From: Tribonema minus
Taxonomy: Eukaryota; Sar; Xanthophyceae; Tribonematales; Tribonemataceae
Assembly: GCA_017506865.1 (NCBI GenBank)
Contig: JAFCMP010000534.1
Location: forward strand, 186,001 to 250,000
Direction: 5' to 3'
Length of the DNA: 64,000 nt
The notes below the pieces were generated by a model. That model had not been told where the DNA came from. It made no database searches and worked only from the letters and a program-made list of their open reading frames with translations. The position numbers were made by a program, and so were the translations under genes. Position 1 is the stretch's first letter. Each line of letters begins with the position of its first letter. Below are positions 12,190 through 23,900 of the stretch, in pieces.

Positions 12190-12416
12190 ACGCATCGCAT
12201 AGAGATAATACCACGTGGAGCGCTGTGGACGGGGCGGAGCGAATGCCGCCAGTGTCATGCCCTTCAAAGCTAGATGACTGACTTCTTCGAGAACCGACAT
12301 TCTGCTTGCAAATTCTGCACCGGCTCTGCGGCCCAGGCTGCCACCTGGCCCCAACTGCTAATACAACAAGTTTGCAAAAGTAGTCTTCGAGTGCAAGCAC
12401 GGGCAAGACTTGATGG
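12190..12416 (-). pseudogene. Decayed 3' fragment of the retrotransposon polyprotein
   Basis: Read on the minus strand, this stretch gives fragments such as AEFASRMSV, ALKGMTLA and KLVVLAVG. They line up with EYASRMSV, ALKGIALA and KLATLAIG near the C terminus of the 1779-residue retroelement protein at 20975-26314. Frames are interrupted. It directly abuts the MITE at 12425. Confidence 0.55.
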
Positions 12417-12424
12417 CTAGTGAG

Positions 12425-12649
12425 TAGGGTCGCAAAAAAGCGTATTTTGAAGTTTATTTTGGAGTTCAAGTGCCCCTTCTGTGGCAGACTGTATGCTCGG
12501 AATTGAGCCGACTCACCGCATGCCCCACAAATACGCCCTTCACGCAACATACTATCATGTTGAAGTTTGCTCACGACATATTCCTGGTTGCCAAATACGC
12601 CCCAAATACGCCGTATTTGTGTGGCCAAATACGTTTTTTTGCAACCCTA
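12425..12649. mobile_element. hAT-type MITE, 225 bp, with 8-bp target duplication
   Basis: Ends are TAGGGTCGCAAAAAA and the inverted TTTTTTTGCAACCCTA. It is flanked on both sides by CTAGTGAG (12417-12424 and 12650-12657), an exact 8-bp target-site duplication as made by hAT transposases. There is no transposase ORF. An internal CPFC motif on the plus strand may be a leftover of a zinc-finger coding region of the parent element. Confidence 0.85.
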
Positions 12650-12784
12650 CTAGTGAGTCCAGCAGCTGCGGTGGGCAGGGACATGGCGAATTGGCAATTC
12701 GAGACATCTGATCGCAGCAATCAGCACCACATCACGAGGGCGGTACAAGTGCATATAGAGCCAAACAAGTTGAACTGGGCTGTC

Positions 12785-14371
12785 TCAGGCTCATGATAAT
12801 GAAGCCCATGATAAAATGTCTCATAAGTCAGCTTGAAGCAAGCAACATATTGTCATGTGGGCTTTTCCGCGCCCAGACTAACAATCAGTAAAGTCACATG
12901 ATGTATGCCGCATACCCTGTAGGGATTGCTGGGTACACTGCAGTGTACACTGCACTGTGTAGTCTTAAAAGCAGGTTTGGCCAAACACGCACCTATGCAT
13001 GCGTACAAGCAACCTTCGCTGGCAGCATGATCAATCAGTCTCACCGACTAAACATGCGCCATGCCTGTTCACGCAACTAGCACAAGCAGATGGTGCTGTC
13101 ACGCATACTTCTATGATTTGCACACCTGCTGTGCACTGTGCAGACAGTGCGGACCAGGCAACGCAAAGGTCAACGGAGAGAAGACATGTACGCACACCGC
13201 AATGAGGAAAAGACATGGTTGTGGACGGACGTTGAAGCCTTTCTGCATTGGTGCGATGAAGGCGAGGCTTGCCCACGCAAGCAAATGGCGACTGGCTACT
13301 GCAGCTACCTGCAAGTGATCATGACTCTCGGCAGTTGCACACAGAGCGACGCGCCTCAGCAGCATCCACCCTGCGCCGCAAGTACCTGATTCAAGACCTA
13401 CATTTGGCGGTGCAAGGGCAGCCATTCGCCACCGCCCACTCCGCCGTTGAGAGCAGATCAATCCGGCACTCCGCAATTGTGATCCATCTGAAATGATCGA
13501 ATATCCCGTGTCCCTGTCCCTCCCACGGGCAGCCGCGCTCCCGCAGCCACTGCAGTATGTGCAGGCGTCCCGTAGCGATAGCCGATGAGCAGTTTGACTG
13601 GTCCCAGAGGCAGCCTATGTCGTGCAGCCTCTGCAGCACGTGCAGGTGGCCTCCGAGCACGGCTGGTGAGGATAGGCCTGCGATGACGGGGCAGCCGTTT
13701 GCGTGTGCCCACTGTAAAAGCTGAAGATGGCCGTTGTAGGCCGCGTAGTAGGATGTCATGCTGCTCCATGGGCAGCCGTGGTTCCGCGCGTATTGGAGGA
13801 TGCCTAGGTGGCCGCCTGCTGCGGCGCTACTGCACGTCTCCTCGTCCCAGTCGCATCCTGCGCTGCGCGCCCACTTCAGCACCTCCAGGTGCCCTCCGCG
13901 CGCCGCCGCAGCGCATGCGCTGGAATCCCAGTCGCACCCGTTAGCGTGAGCCCACTGTAGCACCTCCAGGTGCCCCCTGCGAGCTGCTGCCACGCTCGTG
14001 CTTGTATTCCAGTACAGCCCCTGGTCGCGCGCCCATTGAAGCATCTCCAGGTTGCCGCGCTGGGCTGCAACCGTGCATACGCTTACAATTTGCGCCCGGT
14101 CCGTGACAATTGCGAGCACGTACTGCACCACTGCTAGAGGACCGAACATGGCGGCGTGGTGCAGCAACCTCGAGTTTACCTTGCAACCGTTTGCAATCGC
14201 CCACTGTATGAGCGGCACTGATGCCACCATGGCTTGCGCAGCCGTTTCTGTCTGTGATTGGGCCTGCCTGAGCTGCATGGTGCTGGCGTACAGCGCGCGC
14301 CACCCCGTGCAAACTGATGCAAGCTGCAGGTAGTGTCCATGCGGCAAGAACTCGAAGACTTTGGTCCACAT
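12785..14371. repeat. Left arm of an inverted duplication carrying the ankyrin gene
   Basis: About 12785-14371 matches the reverse complement of about 18580-20010. The match covers the ankyrin coding region and also non-coding flank: 12790-12880 against 19910-20005, 12998-13110 against 19690-19810, and 13150-13215 against 19600-19670. Arms are about 1.5 kb and lie about 4.2 kb apart. Confidence 0.75.
13391..14371 (-). CDS. F-box-like/ankyrin-repeat protein
   Basis: An uninterrupted 326-residue frame. The N terminus (VFEFLPHGHYLQLASVCTGW, residues 5-24) resembles an F-box-like helix pair. About eight ankyrin-type repeats with the heterokont/giant-virus signature follow, for example RGHLEVLQWAHANGCDW and GGHLGILQYARNHGCPW. 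Such proteins usually act as substrate adaptors or protein-binding scaffolds; the partner is unknown. The ATG at 14371 is preceded by a good acceptor (CCCTCAG, two bases upstream), so a short 5' exon may exist further right. This is the intact member of three local copies; the others are at 17735-18475 and 18580-19490. Confidence 0.75.
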   Translation of the reverse strand: MWTKVFEFLPHGHYLQLASVCTGWRALYASTMQLRQAQSQTETAAQAMVASVPLIQWAIANGCKVNSRLLHHAAMFGPLAVVQYVLAIVTDRAQIVSVCTVAAQRGNLEMLQWARDQGLYWNTSTSVAAARRGHLEVLQWAHANGCDWDSSACAAAARGGHLEVLKWARSAGCDWDEETCSSAAAGGHLGILQYARNHGCPWSSMTSYYAAYNGHLQLLQWAHANGCPVIAGLSSPAVLGGHLHVLQRLHDIGCLWDQSNCSSAIATGRLHILQWLRERGCPWEGQGHGIFDHFRWITIAECRIDLLSTAEWAVANGCPCTAKCRS

Positions 14372-14788
14372 GTCTGAGGGCAGAAGCGAGAGGAGGTGTC
14401 AGAATGCTACTTGACGACGTCCAAGACAAATACTTGTGCACACAGGCGCGTCTGAGCAACGTATGCTGCGTCATTTACTTCATGCAGCAAATGAACGCTA
14501 ACAGTGAGAGCGAGGTTCGCGCCACTCAAGCTTTTGCAGCACAAATCTTACCGCGTTGCTGCTGGCTCGCTTCCGCTTTGGCATCACAAGAGGTTGCAAG
14601 AGCCAAGGCACGGGCCCTCTTCCTGGTGACCACCATCCTCTCTGCTTTGCCGAGCAGCTGCAGATGGTTTAAACACTGAAGTTTTAACTTCACTTCTTCG
14701 ATCTTCATGTTTGAAGTTATGGATCCGCTTCAGATTTTTAAATTTGGTGTGCTGCTGCGTTGACACAAAGACACTTAAGACAAACACC
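14372..14788. other. Spacer, no supported gene
   Basis: About 420 bases between the ankyrin gene and the leucine-rich-repeat gene, which diverge. It presumably holds both promoters. No clear motif is visible. Confidence 0.4.
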
Positions 14789-15877
14789 ATGGCATCCCAC
14801 CAGGAAGCAGGAGCAGGAGATGCGGCTAAGCGAGCACGCGCCACCAGCGGCAGCACCAATGCTGCAGAGCCCGTGCTGACAGTGTGGCGCATTGCTGCTT
14901 CCTCAACCTTCTGCCCAAAGAGGGCTGGGCTATCAATAAGGAGCTTGTCCGAGTGCGCAGCCGTTGCCACTTGCGTCTGTCTGGAGCTGTGCCTCAGGCG
15001 CTGATGCTGCCCCTGCTGGCACTCGATCAGCTAGTGTCTTTGGAGCTGAGTACCGCCTACAACTTCGGGAGTAGGCTGACCCCGGGCGGATATCCCCTTC
15101 AGCAGCTGCTGCCTCCTGGCCTGCAGCAACTGACTTTCCGCTACATTCATGTGCCTGCGAACCTAGTGCTGCCTAAGGGACTGACGTCTCTTCGCATCGA
15201 GGAGTGGAGCATACGTCAGCTGCGCGACGCCGACAGCGAATTCCCAGACGACATCTATGCAAGGCTGCCGGCTCTGCCCCCTGGACTTCAGTCCCTTACT
15301 GTTGCCTTCAGCTACATGGCTGACACATGTGCTTTCCTGAAGCTGGGCACGCTGCCCCCCTCCCTGCAATACCTTGAGGTCAGCATACCCGCCTCGGACT
15401 GCTGGGGGATGGTAGACCTGCAAGGTCTGCTAGAGTCGCTTCGAGTGCTGCGCATCAAAGAGGGCATGTCCCCCACCAATCTCGTGGCGCTGCCACCGCA
15501 CCTAGAGGTGCTGGAGCTAGACTATCCCCAGAACGTGCAGATGCCGCCACTGCCACAGAGCTTGCGACAGTTTCGTACGGGAGGCCTCTTTTAGTAACAA
15601 CCTCAGCCTGCCTGGCCTGCCGCCAGCGCTCGAACACCTGCAGCTGGAGTACTGCCGCGGGCCGCTACCGGAGCTGCCGTCAACGTTGAAACGGCTTGAG
15701 GTGCACCACTGCACAGTTCAAATCCCCCCTGTGCTGCCAGCAAGCCTGCACTCAGTGTGCTCATCGCACTACAACGATCCGGAGCTGCAGCTGCCAGGGT
15801 TCCGCCACGCTTCCCGTGGTTTGTGGGTGCGAATTGGTGAAGAGGGAGAGGCGAGCAGCACAGGAAACGGGGCGTGA
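14789..15877 (+). pseudogene. Leucine-rich-repeat (FNIP-like) protein gene with two frameshifts
   Basis: Starts at ATG 14789 (MASHQEAGAGDAAKRARAT). The frame changes near 14885 and again at 15593, where an extra T in a TTTT run turns the expected reading into a stop. Combined, the three segments encode repeats of the type LPPGLQSLTV, LPPSLQYLEV, LPPHLEVLEL and LPPALEHLQL, each about 22 residues. These LPxxLxxL repeats resemble FNIP/LRR proteins of amoebae, heterokonts and large DNA viruses. With two frame breaks it is either a recent pseudogene or carries base-calling errors; an uninterrupted product is not supported by this sequence. Confidence 0.65.
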
Positions 15878-17700
15878 ACTCGGGCGGTGGGGGACCTTAC
15901 ACTGCAGGTGACAGGGCAAGATCACTCAGCCTGCCGAGAGTGCTTGTCTGTCGTTTCGGAGGGTCTGTAGACATTGTCAAGACTAGGCGTCAACGAACAG
16001 AGTACTACGCTCAGTGCTGCTGCCGCTGGCGTACGCTATTGCAGTTTGCATTTGGGCAACAGCTGTAGGTGAAAATCTGCACTTGCGCACATTGACCGCA
16101 TGCCTCTGTGCTGCAGTGCTGCATGTGTATGGTGCGCCGGATACAATGAGGTCGCATTGCGCAGCATGTACATGTGCAGGAGGTGCACATCAGTTTCAGC
16201 AAATCGTTGTTGTGCCAATGGCCATGCGGCAGCAGTCTGGAGGTGCCAAACAGTCCATGTTTGCGCAAGCCTTGTGGCTCTTGCTTGTCCGGAGGAAATG
16301 CATGTAATTGCCAATGTGGATGCGCACTGTTGCTGCGCTGTCTTAGGGCGTCTTTGTATCGATGCGTGCTGTATGGGTTCATGTCGTGCACAATGTTCAC
16401 AGTCATTTCGAACTGCACTTGGTGACGATCGATCGTAGCTCGTACCCTGGACATGGACTCGTGCACACACTCATTGTGCTGACATCATTGCATTGGGTAC
16501 AGATTGATCTGCGTTTCCTACGATTATGCTTCCCGATAAGGTTTCAACACGCGCAGCTCTTTGGTGAATGTTGATTGATGTTACACGTATGTTTCAATGC
16601 ACATGCATTGCTTGCGTTAAGCAGCAATGCGGCACGAAGCTCATGACTTGTCAAATTAACACCACAAAGCGTTTGCTCATCAACATGTCCCTCCATCATA
16701 AGGTAAGCTGCCGCATTGCGCACTGCAATGCTCGTAGTCGTTGCTGACCCCATGCATGCACTCGGACATATCCCATTGACATCTCATAGGAAACTCCCTC
16801 CCGAGTGTGCTGCATCTGATTCAGGGAAGTCAATGTTAGCAGTACTGCTCAGACTGGCGCTGGAATTGACAACTTCAGTTGCAATTGCAAAGGCTTGAAG
16901 TGCTCCTGTAGCTGGAACTATCCGGTGGCATGTGTAATAGACGTAATACAGTGTGTATCCTTCTTTTTGATTCCCGCTTAGGGCGCGAAAGAGCTCAGAT
17001 GGTGAATATCCAGCTTGCAACCATTATGTACATGTGGCTTGAAAACACATGGAAAGTGTATCAACGCGAGCTGCATGTGTACTTGACAAAATGCACAGAC
17101 ATCAGGCTCAATGACTTTTCTCCCTCTCAGGCAACGATTCCCCTTTGAAACCATAAAACTCTTGAGGTGGCGCTGAGTAGCATGACAGCAATGCACTACA
17201 TTTGGGCCAGAGCGCACACCCACCAAGTTGCTGTAATGCAGCATTTGTTCAAGTTGGTATAGGAACACACATACACGACACTGTTGGGTTGAAGGTCTTG
17301 AGTACACACCTAATATTTCTGCAGCACAGAAACGGAATCGCCCAATAGTGGTAAGCCAGGCAGAGCATCCGGCCAAGCATGAAATGCGGCATACTGGCAT
17401 GCATGCAGGTCAGGCTATCACTGGCAGTGACAATTGTCGGTTCTAGAGTTGCGAGCAGGATGCAAGACTAACAGGCACTTCTCAGCGGTGGAACATGCAC
17501 GATGCTGGTGTACACAGCTCATGAAAGCCTATGTGGTGTTGTGCGCCCAGCGTTGTCGATGTACATGTATGCATGTTGGTACCCGTATCTCGACCACAGC
17601 ACCTGCTGCAACTACAAGACAATGCGAAGCTGGCAGTGCAGGGCGTTTCAACAGTCGCATAAAAACACAAACACACCTATATCAAATGGATCCACACCTG
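15878..17700. other. Gene-poor stretch, possible decayed Cys-rich coding remnants
   Basis: Minus-strand frames at 16011-16466, 16784-17020 and 16978-17400 are rich in Cys/His (for example CTSCTCTCCAMRPHC), as if they were fragments of one zinc-binding protein, but no family is recognisable and frames are short. No RNA gene or transposon end was seen. Confidence 0.3.
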
Positions 17701-17710
17701 TGCATATAAT

Positions 17711-17790
17711 ATTATTGGTGGAAGGCACTTGCAGCTAACCATCCCTTGTCACGTAGAGCTCTACGGTCGTTTTATTCGTTTTCATTGGTG
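17711..17790 (+). repeat. Dispersed ~115-bp repeat, copy 1 (partial)
   Basis: Contains the family core TTATTGGTGGAAGGCACTTG, then CTAACCA, CCTTGTCAC, TAGAG, TCTACG and TTTTATTCGTTTTC. It lies at the end of the broken ankyrin copy 17735-18475. Other copies are at 37531-37650, 43721-43836 (inverted) and 62478-62592. Confidence 0.8.
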
Positions 17791-18475
17791 TGAAGCAAGT
17801 AGAGCATGCAAGCGCAAGCTGACGGTGACGCTCTTCTGAGTCTGTCCACAGGTGTCCACCGTTACACAGAGCTGCATGCCTGAGCAGCCTGCATTGCAGG
17901 TGCGCGTATCCGGACCTACTTGCGTCGCTGCACGGGCAGCCATTCGCCAGCGCCCGCTCTACCGTTGACGTTACCGTGTGGATGTGGGAATCCCCAACAG
18001 TGAACTCAGTCCACTCTAAGAATGCAAGGGTTGGCTCTCCATTCCATGAGCAGCCGTGCGCCCGCAGCCACCGCAGGACGTCTAGGCACTCGGCCTCAGC
18101 GGCCACCGCACATGCCATCGGGTTGAATGGACAGCTATGTCATGCAGCCACAGAAGAACATGCATGTGGCCTCCGCGTGCGGCGGCTGGGTAAGCGGCAT
18201 TGTGTACGGGGCAGCCGTTCGCGTGCGCCCACTGTAGAAGCTGGAGATGACCGTAGCGTGCCGCGTTGCAGCAAGTAATGGGCAGCCGTGGCTCCGCGCG
18301 TATTGAAGTATGCCCAGGTGGCCGCCTGCTGCGGCGCCGCTGCATGTCTCCTCGTTCCACTCGAATCCTGCGCTGCGCGCCCACTTCAGCACCTCCAGGT
18401 GCCCTCCGTGCGCTCCGTGCGCCGCCGCACCGCACGTGCTAGAATTTATGTCGCACCCGTTCCGTACGCAGTCAG
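17735..18475 (-). pseudogene. Broken ankyrin-repeat gene copy (C-terminal half)
   Basis: Minus-strand fragments in three frames: LKWARSAGFEWNEETC (about 18392-18300), YGHLQLLQWAHANGCP (about 18265-18215) and CLDVLRWLRAHGCSW (about 18095-18050). They align in order with the C-terminal half of the intact gene at 13391-14371, in the same orientation. At least two frameshifts separate them. It stops at the dispersed repeat at 17711-17790. Confidence 0.75.
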
Positions 18476-18579
18476 CAGTTGGTCACACTCATTGTGTGTC
18501 AGCTGCCGCAGCGTGTCCATGCGCTCGGGTAACCCGGCGGGCAGGTTTCCATTCGCGGCAGGAAGCGGGTGCAGTGGCC

Positions 18580-19490
18580 ATGTTCATTGCAGCCATGGTT
18601 GCGTCCGTGCCCCTGATACAGTGGGCGGTTGCAAATGGGTGCAAAGAGGATACAACGCTGCTGCTGCACGCTACTGCTTGCGGTCCTCTAGAAGTGGTGC
18701 AGTATCTACACGCAAACGGCGCGGACCTGACTCCAATGTGGGGCGCATGTGCGGCTGCAGCTAGGCGGGGGCATCTGGAGATTCTTCAGTGGGTGCATGC
18801 CCAGGGCTATCCCTGGAGCATATATGCAAGCGCGGCAGCGGCAGGCAGCGGGCACCTGGAGGTGCTAAAGTGGGCTCACGCCAACGGGTGCGACTTAAAT
18901 TTCAGGACATGTATTGCGGCGGCGCGTGGAGGGCACCTGGAGGTGCTGCGGTGGGCACGCAGCGCAGGATGCGACTGGTGCGAGGAGACATGCAGTGCCG
19001 CCGCACAGGGCGGCCACCTGGGCATCCTCCAATACGCGTGGAGCCATGGCTGCCCGTGGAGCCACATGACATCTCACTACGCGGCCTACTACGGCCACCT
19101 CACCTTCTACAATGGGCACACGCAAACGGCTGCCCCTTGCACCCCGACATATGCTCAGCAGCCGTGCACGGCGGCCACCTGCATGTCCTTCATTGGCTGC
19201 AGGACAAAGGCTGCGCTCTGGACCCAACGTCGTGCACGAGAGCCGCTGAGGCCGGGCGCTTGGACATACAGTACATACTACAGTGGCTGCGGGAGCACGG
19301 CTGCCCGTGGGATGGAGAAGGCGCCCTCAACCTTTTCATATGGATCACTGTCGCGCAGTGCCAGAATGACGTGCTGTCAACGGCGGAATGGGCGCTGGCG
19401 AATGGCTGCCCGTGCAGCGACGAATGTAGGTCTCATATAACGCACCTGCGGCGCGGGGTGGACGCTGCTCTGGCGCGCTGCTCTGTGTAG
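18580..19490 (+). pseudogene. Inverted ankyrin-repeat gene copy with one frameshift
   Basis: From MFIAAMVASVPLIQWAVANG (18580) the plus strand matches the intact ankyrin protein repeat by repeat. Near 19102, in GGCCACCTCACCTT, one base is missing relative to the intact copy. The rest (LLQWAHANGCPLHPD, LQWLREHGCPWDGEG) continues in another frame to a stop at about 19490. The N-terminal F-box-like part is absent. It forms the right arm of the inverted duplication. Confidence 0.8.
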
Positions 19491-20010
19491 CACTGATAGG
19501 AGTCATCATCACTTACTGCAGTAGACAGTCGCCATTTGCTGGTGCAGGCCGGCCTGACGTGCAGCGCACCAATACACAAAGGCATTCACAACCATCCACA
19601 TTTATGACTTCTGCTCATTGTGGTGTGCGTCCATGTCTTCTCTCTGTTGTCATCTGCATTGCCTGGCCTGCATCGGCCTGAAGGCGCATACATAATCTGC
19701 TCTTGTTGAGTCACATGAGTGAGGCATTGTGCATGTTCAGGCGGTGAGACTGATCATGTTGCATGCTTCTGGGGCACGACAGTGCCAGCAGTGGTTGCTT
19801 GTATGCATGCGTAGATGCATGTTTGGCCAGCTCTGCTTGCAACCCTCTCGTGCAGTGTACGCCAGCAATCCCTATGAGCTACGCAGCATGCAGCACGTGC
19901 ATTATTTCGTGATTCTTGCTCAGGGCGCGGAAAAAACCACAATGACAATAAGACGCTTGCTTCAGCTGACTGAAGTCTTGTATGCTTTTCATGGGCCTGA
20001 CCATCATGAC
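18580..20010. repeat. Right arm of the inverted ankyrin duplication
   Basis: Reverse complement of about 12785-14371, including the 3' flank. The two arms are diverged but collinear. A MITE follows the arm here (20011) and lies just beyond the arm on the left side (12425-12649). Confidence 0.75.
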
Positions 20011-20240
20011 TAGGGTTGCACGAAAACGTATTTGGCCACACAAATACAGCGTATATGGGGCGTATTTGGCGACCGGAAACTCGTTTAGACTCTTGAGCAA
20101 ACCTGAACATGGCGATATGCTGCGCAACGGGCGTATCTGAAGGGCATGTGGTGAGTCTGCTCGATTTCGATCATACAGTTCACCACAAAGGGGCACTTGA
20201 ACTCAGAAATGAACTTGAAAATAGGCTTCTGTGCAACCTT
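20011..20240. mobile_element. Second hAT-type MITE copy, inverted relative to 12425-12649
   Basis: Begins TAGGGTTGCACGAAAACG and contains the AAATACGCC/GGCGTATTTGGC blocks and the CTGAACTT-like interior of the first copy in reverse complement. It ends near 20240 at GTGCAACCTT, a degraded terminal repeat. No exact 8-bp target duplication is left; ATCATGAC at the left and ATTATGAC at 20249 may be a decayed one. Confidence 0.65.
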
Positions 20241-20422
20241 TTTTAAAAGATTATGACCCTGAGAGGCCGGCTGTTTGGCGCACAATGCATTGTCTGCCGC
20301 CTTCACGATGTGTTTCTGGTCACTCTGATCAGATCTCAAGTTGTCTTGATGCAGACTTGTTCTGTGTGCAGCTGGGCTTGCCTGACAGCATCGGGCCTCA
20401 AAATCCGCAAGCAGGATGCCGA

Positions 20423-20895
20423 ATATTCTGGTCATTATGATCAGAATTGCTACAAACTTGCCACTTTGGCAATCGGGTTATTTGGCAGCATCGGGGAGTA
20501 GGGGCGAAAGCTGCTGGAGGCTGTGGCGACGGAGTATGCCAGCAGGATGTCAGTGCCCGGAGGAGCGCGCCCTAAAGCTCTCAAGGGCATCGCCCTGGCG
20601 CGCTCACTAAGTAGTACGCTCGGCACTGTCGGCAGCGCTCCATGGCGTCTGGCCGTGTCATGACACACATGGCAGAATTCAGGGGGGGGGACACATGGAG
20701 GAGGACGTGGGGAGGATCCCGAGATGCCATTTGGCGGCGGCGGCTTTTGAGTGGTTGTCGTTGAGACACTTTCAGACTGTCACACGACATGCAGATTCCG
20801 TACAGCAAGCTCAAACTTAGATGCCATTCATCTGGGCTTTTTCGCGCCCTGAAATGAGAATTAATTAAAAGTACATAATAAAAAGTACAAAATTC
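20423..20895 (+). mobile_element. 5'-truncated copy of the retrotransposon 3' end
   Basis: Starts at TATTCTGGTCATTATGATCA and follows 25988-26430 of the full element closely, through the region coding EYASRMSVPGGARPKAL, the 3' UTR block GTGGTTGTCGTTG, and the tail AATTAATTAAAAGTACATAA. The frame is broken by a stop (GGGGAGTAGGGG) and an indel. It has the form of a 5'-truncated reverse transcript. Confidence 0.85.
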
Positions 20896-20974
20896 CTCAA
20901 TATACTAGTAGGCCTCCACGAGATGCGGATAGGTATGTAGCTGTAGCATGTAGCACCATGGCGTAGCAGAGATC

Positions 20975-23900
20975 ATGAAAAGAATATCATGGCGGCGGCG
21001 GGAGGCCCGTATTGCCAACTCTGAATCAGCGCAGAAATGCAAGGAATCCGTTCTAGCGTGCGCACAAGCGCAGGATATTAGCACCAGTGCTGCAGATGGC
21101 AATGGCGCTTGTCAACAGGACGATGGCACGAGTGGCAGCAGCAGAGCAACTGGAGACGGACGCGCAGCGCACAAACGCAAGAGGGTACAGAATGACGGTT
21201 GGTCAATTTCCGATCAAACAGGCGAAGGGGAGCACACGGGCGGGCAAAGTGCAGTCAAGCGCTCTAGAACAGGTCATAACAGTCTGGAACAGCAACGTCT
21301 GATGCTAGACGACGAAGCTGGAGGTGGAGGCAGTGCGGACCCGGAGTACAAGTGCAACTTATGCGACCTCGTGGTGAAGAAGGGCATGTCGCTGCTCTCG
21401 TTACAGCAGAGGTTAAACGCCCACATCGCGGCGAAGCACCAGCGCAAACACCACAGTGGGACAGCAACAACGTTCCTGGAGCGCTCCGACCTCAGCACGT
21501 CGCACTTGCAAACCATCTACACCGAGTGTGCCTTGTGCAAAAACCTGTTTCATGCCAACAAGACATTCAGAGTGGACAGCAGCGATGCCAGCGCGGGCAA
21601 GCACTGCCGCAAATGCAGGCCTATCACTTCACCCGCTGCAGTGGCGGCAACATTGTCAACAACAGCATCAGCAGCACCGCTAGCACCTGATGCATCGACG
21701 GCAACAGCTACCACGTCGCTGCCACAGCAGCAACCGGCGTGCACACCCATCGGCAACCCCTACGCAAAGGGACCAGCGCACGCGCAGCAGGCACCTGCTG
21801 CTCAGGCTGGTGGCAGCAGCTCCTCCGGCAGCTCAAAGAGGCCGGAACGCGGGGGCAGCAGTGCTACACGAGGGGGTCGGGGTCGCAGTGGAGGGCGCGG
21901 ACGTGGCAATGGAGGACGCGTTCGCAGCGGCAGCAATGATGCAGACATCAGCAGTAGCAGAGCGACTAGCGGCAGCAGAACCGGAGGCGGCAGTAGCAGC
22001 GGTGCCGGCGGCGGCAGTGCAGCCGGTACTAAGGACAGCGGCGCTGGCAACGGCCGCAGCAGTGATGCCAGCAGCCGCAGCGGCGGTGCTAGCAACAGCG
22101 GCAGTGGCGCGCGAACTCAAAACGGCCGCGGTGGCCGTGGCAGCGGTCGCAGCAGCGACAGCGGCGGACGAGGCTGTGGTCGTGGCGGCCGCGGCGGCGG
22201 CGGAGGGGGCCCCAGAGCGGCAGGTGCGGCGACAGCAGCGGCAGCGCCAGGCCCTGCAGGCGCAGCAGGTGGGGCAGGTGGGCTTTTCACGTGGACCATC
22301 TCAACCCCCGCAGTCGCAGCAGTGCTTGACAGCATCAGCCTCGATGAGCTGTGCAAGCTGCAGTTCGCGACAACTAGAAGCCTTGCTAGACCACGCAATC
22401 GTCGCTATGTGGGAGCTGCACTGGAGAACGCAGCAACACATCTGTTGGCACACACAATGACGATGTTCGTCAATGCGGCGCGGGAGCCAGATTCCGCAGG
22501 GCGGGTGCAGCGACTGCAAAGATCCACGATTCTACACCACCTCATGCCATCACTCATCACCTCCACCGATGGCGCACCTGGCATCACTCGCTCCGACAGA
22601 ATCAGAATGTTGGCACGAGGTGAGCTTGACCGGTTGGTGCCAGCGCTCCTCGCACACGCGCGTGCGCACCGGCGCTGGCGCGCGCGCCAGCAAACGGAGG
22701 CAGCGATCAACGCCTACGTCCTACAGTGCATGGGCACACGGGGGGGGCTACAGCAGGCAGCGCGTTTCCTTCAGCCCAAAACGGTGGCGATACCTGATGA
22801 TGACTGCTTTGCCGCCATGCAGTCCAAACACCCCCCCGCTGCGCCAGGGGAACAACTCCATGAGCTATCCGGCATGGTTGATCAGCTTGTGGCGAAAGCA
22901 GCCGACATGCCAGCAGAACTCAGCCTGTTACAGGGGGAGGGAATTGAGCCAGAGACGGTTGCCAAGCTCATCCAGCGAGCAAGCCCTTACAGTGGAGCAG
23001 GCCCATCGGGGCTGCGCTACAGCCACCTGCAGGATGCGCTACGCACAAGCTGGGGACGGCATGAGTTTGCTGCTGTCCTCACACGGTGGCTTCAGACCGT
23101 TATGCGGGAGGCTGCGCGGCTGCCGGATGCCTTCTGGCAGTTGCATGGCGCGGGGCGCCTGACGCCACTTGCAGAACAACAGGAAGATGGTACAGCTAAG
23201 CAGCGGCCCATCGTTTGCGGCGAGGTGCTGCAGCGACTATGCACTTCGGTGTACGTGGCAGACCGCAAAGACTTCCTGGCGGAGCTCCTTGAGCCAGACG
23301 GGCAGTATGGGGTAGCCGTCTCAGCAGGAGCGGAGAAAGCGGCCATGGCCGGCAAACTCGCGTATGAGCTCGGTCACTGGCAGTTCATGCTGGACCTCAA
23401 GAATGCCTTCAACATGGTGTTCGTCCTGGCGGCAGCGGAATGGGTAGCAGCACAGCTGCCGGACTTCCTCGACTACTTCATCGGCACATACGTTCGCACT
23501 CGGCCACGCCTGCTGTTCCAGCACGTTGACGGCTCCACGCGCATCATCATGTCTCAGCGCGGGTTTAAGCAGGGGGACCCCGCGGCACCGATGCTCTTCT
23601 GCGGCGCCATTGCTCAGTGCTTGAAACGGTTCAATGAGGCGGCGGCTGCGCAGCGCGCGCGGAGGCGGATGGGCGCCTACATGGACGATGCCAACGTCCG
23701 AACAGGCGCTTGCACGCTGACTCAGGATGACATACAGGCGGTGGCGCAGCTCAAACAACACTTTGCGGAGGTGGGGCTGGAGCTAAACCTCACCAAGTCA
23801 CGCGCGCTGCCTGGCAGGGGGCATGTGGTGACAGACCACGAGCGGCAACTGCTGCAGCAGCTGGGCGTTCAGCTAGTGGGGGATACGGATGAAAATCAGA

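Noticed and set aside
16011-16466. Cys-rich minus-strand frame as a zinc-finger gene
   Set aside because: No regular spacing of Cys/His pairs matching a known finger and no supporting exons; kept only as a possible remnant.
21690-22460. Long plus-strand frame overlapping the retroelement ORF
   Set aside because: A frame shadow of the Gly/Ser/Ala-rich repeats; low-complexity GC-rich DNA stays open in several frames.
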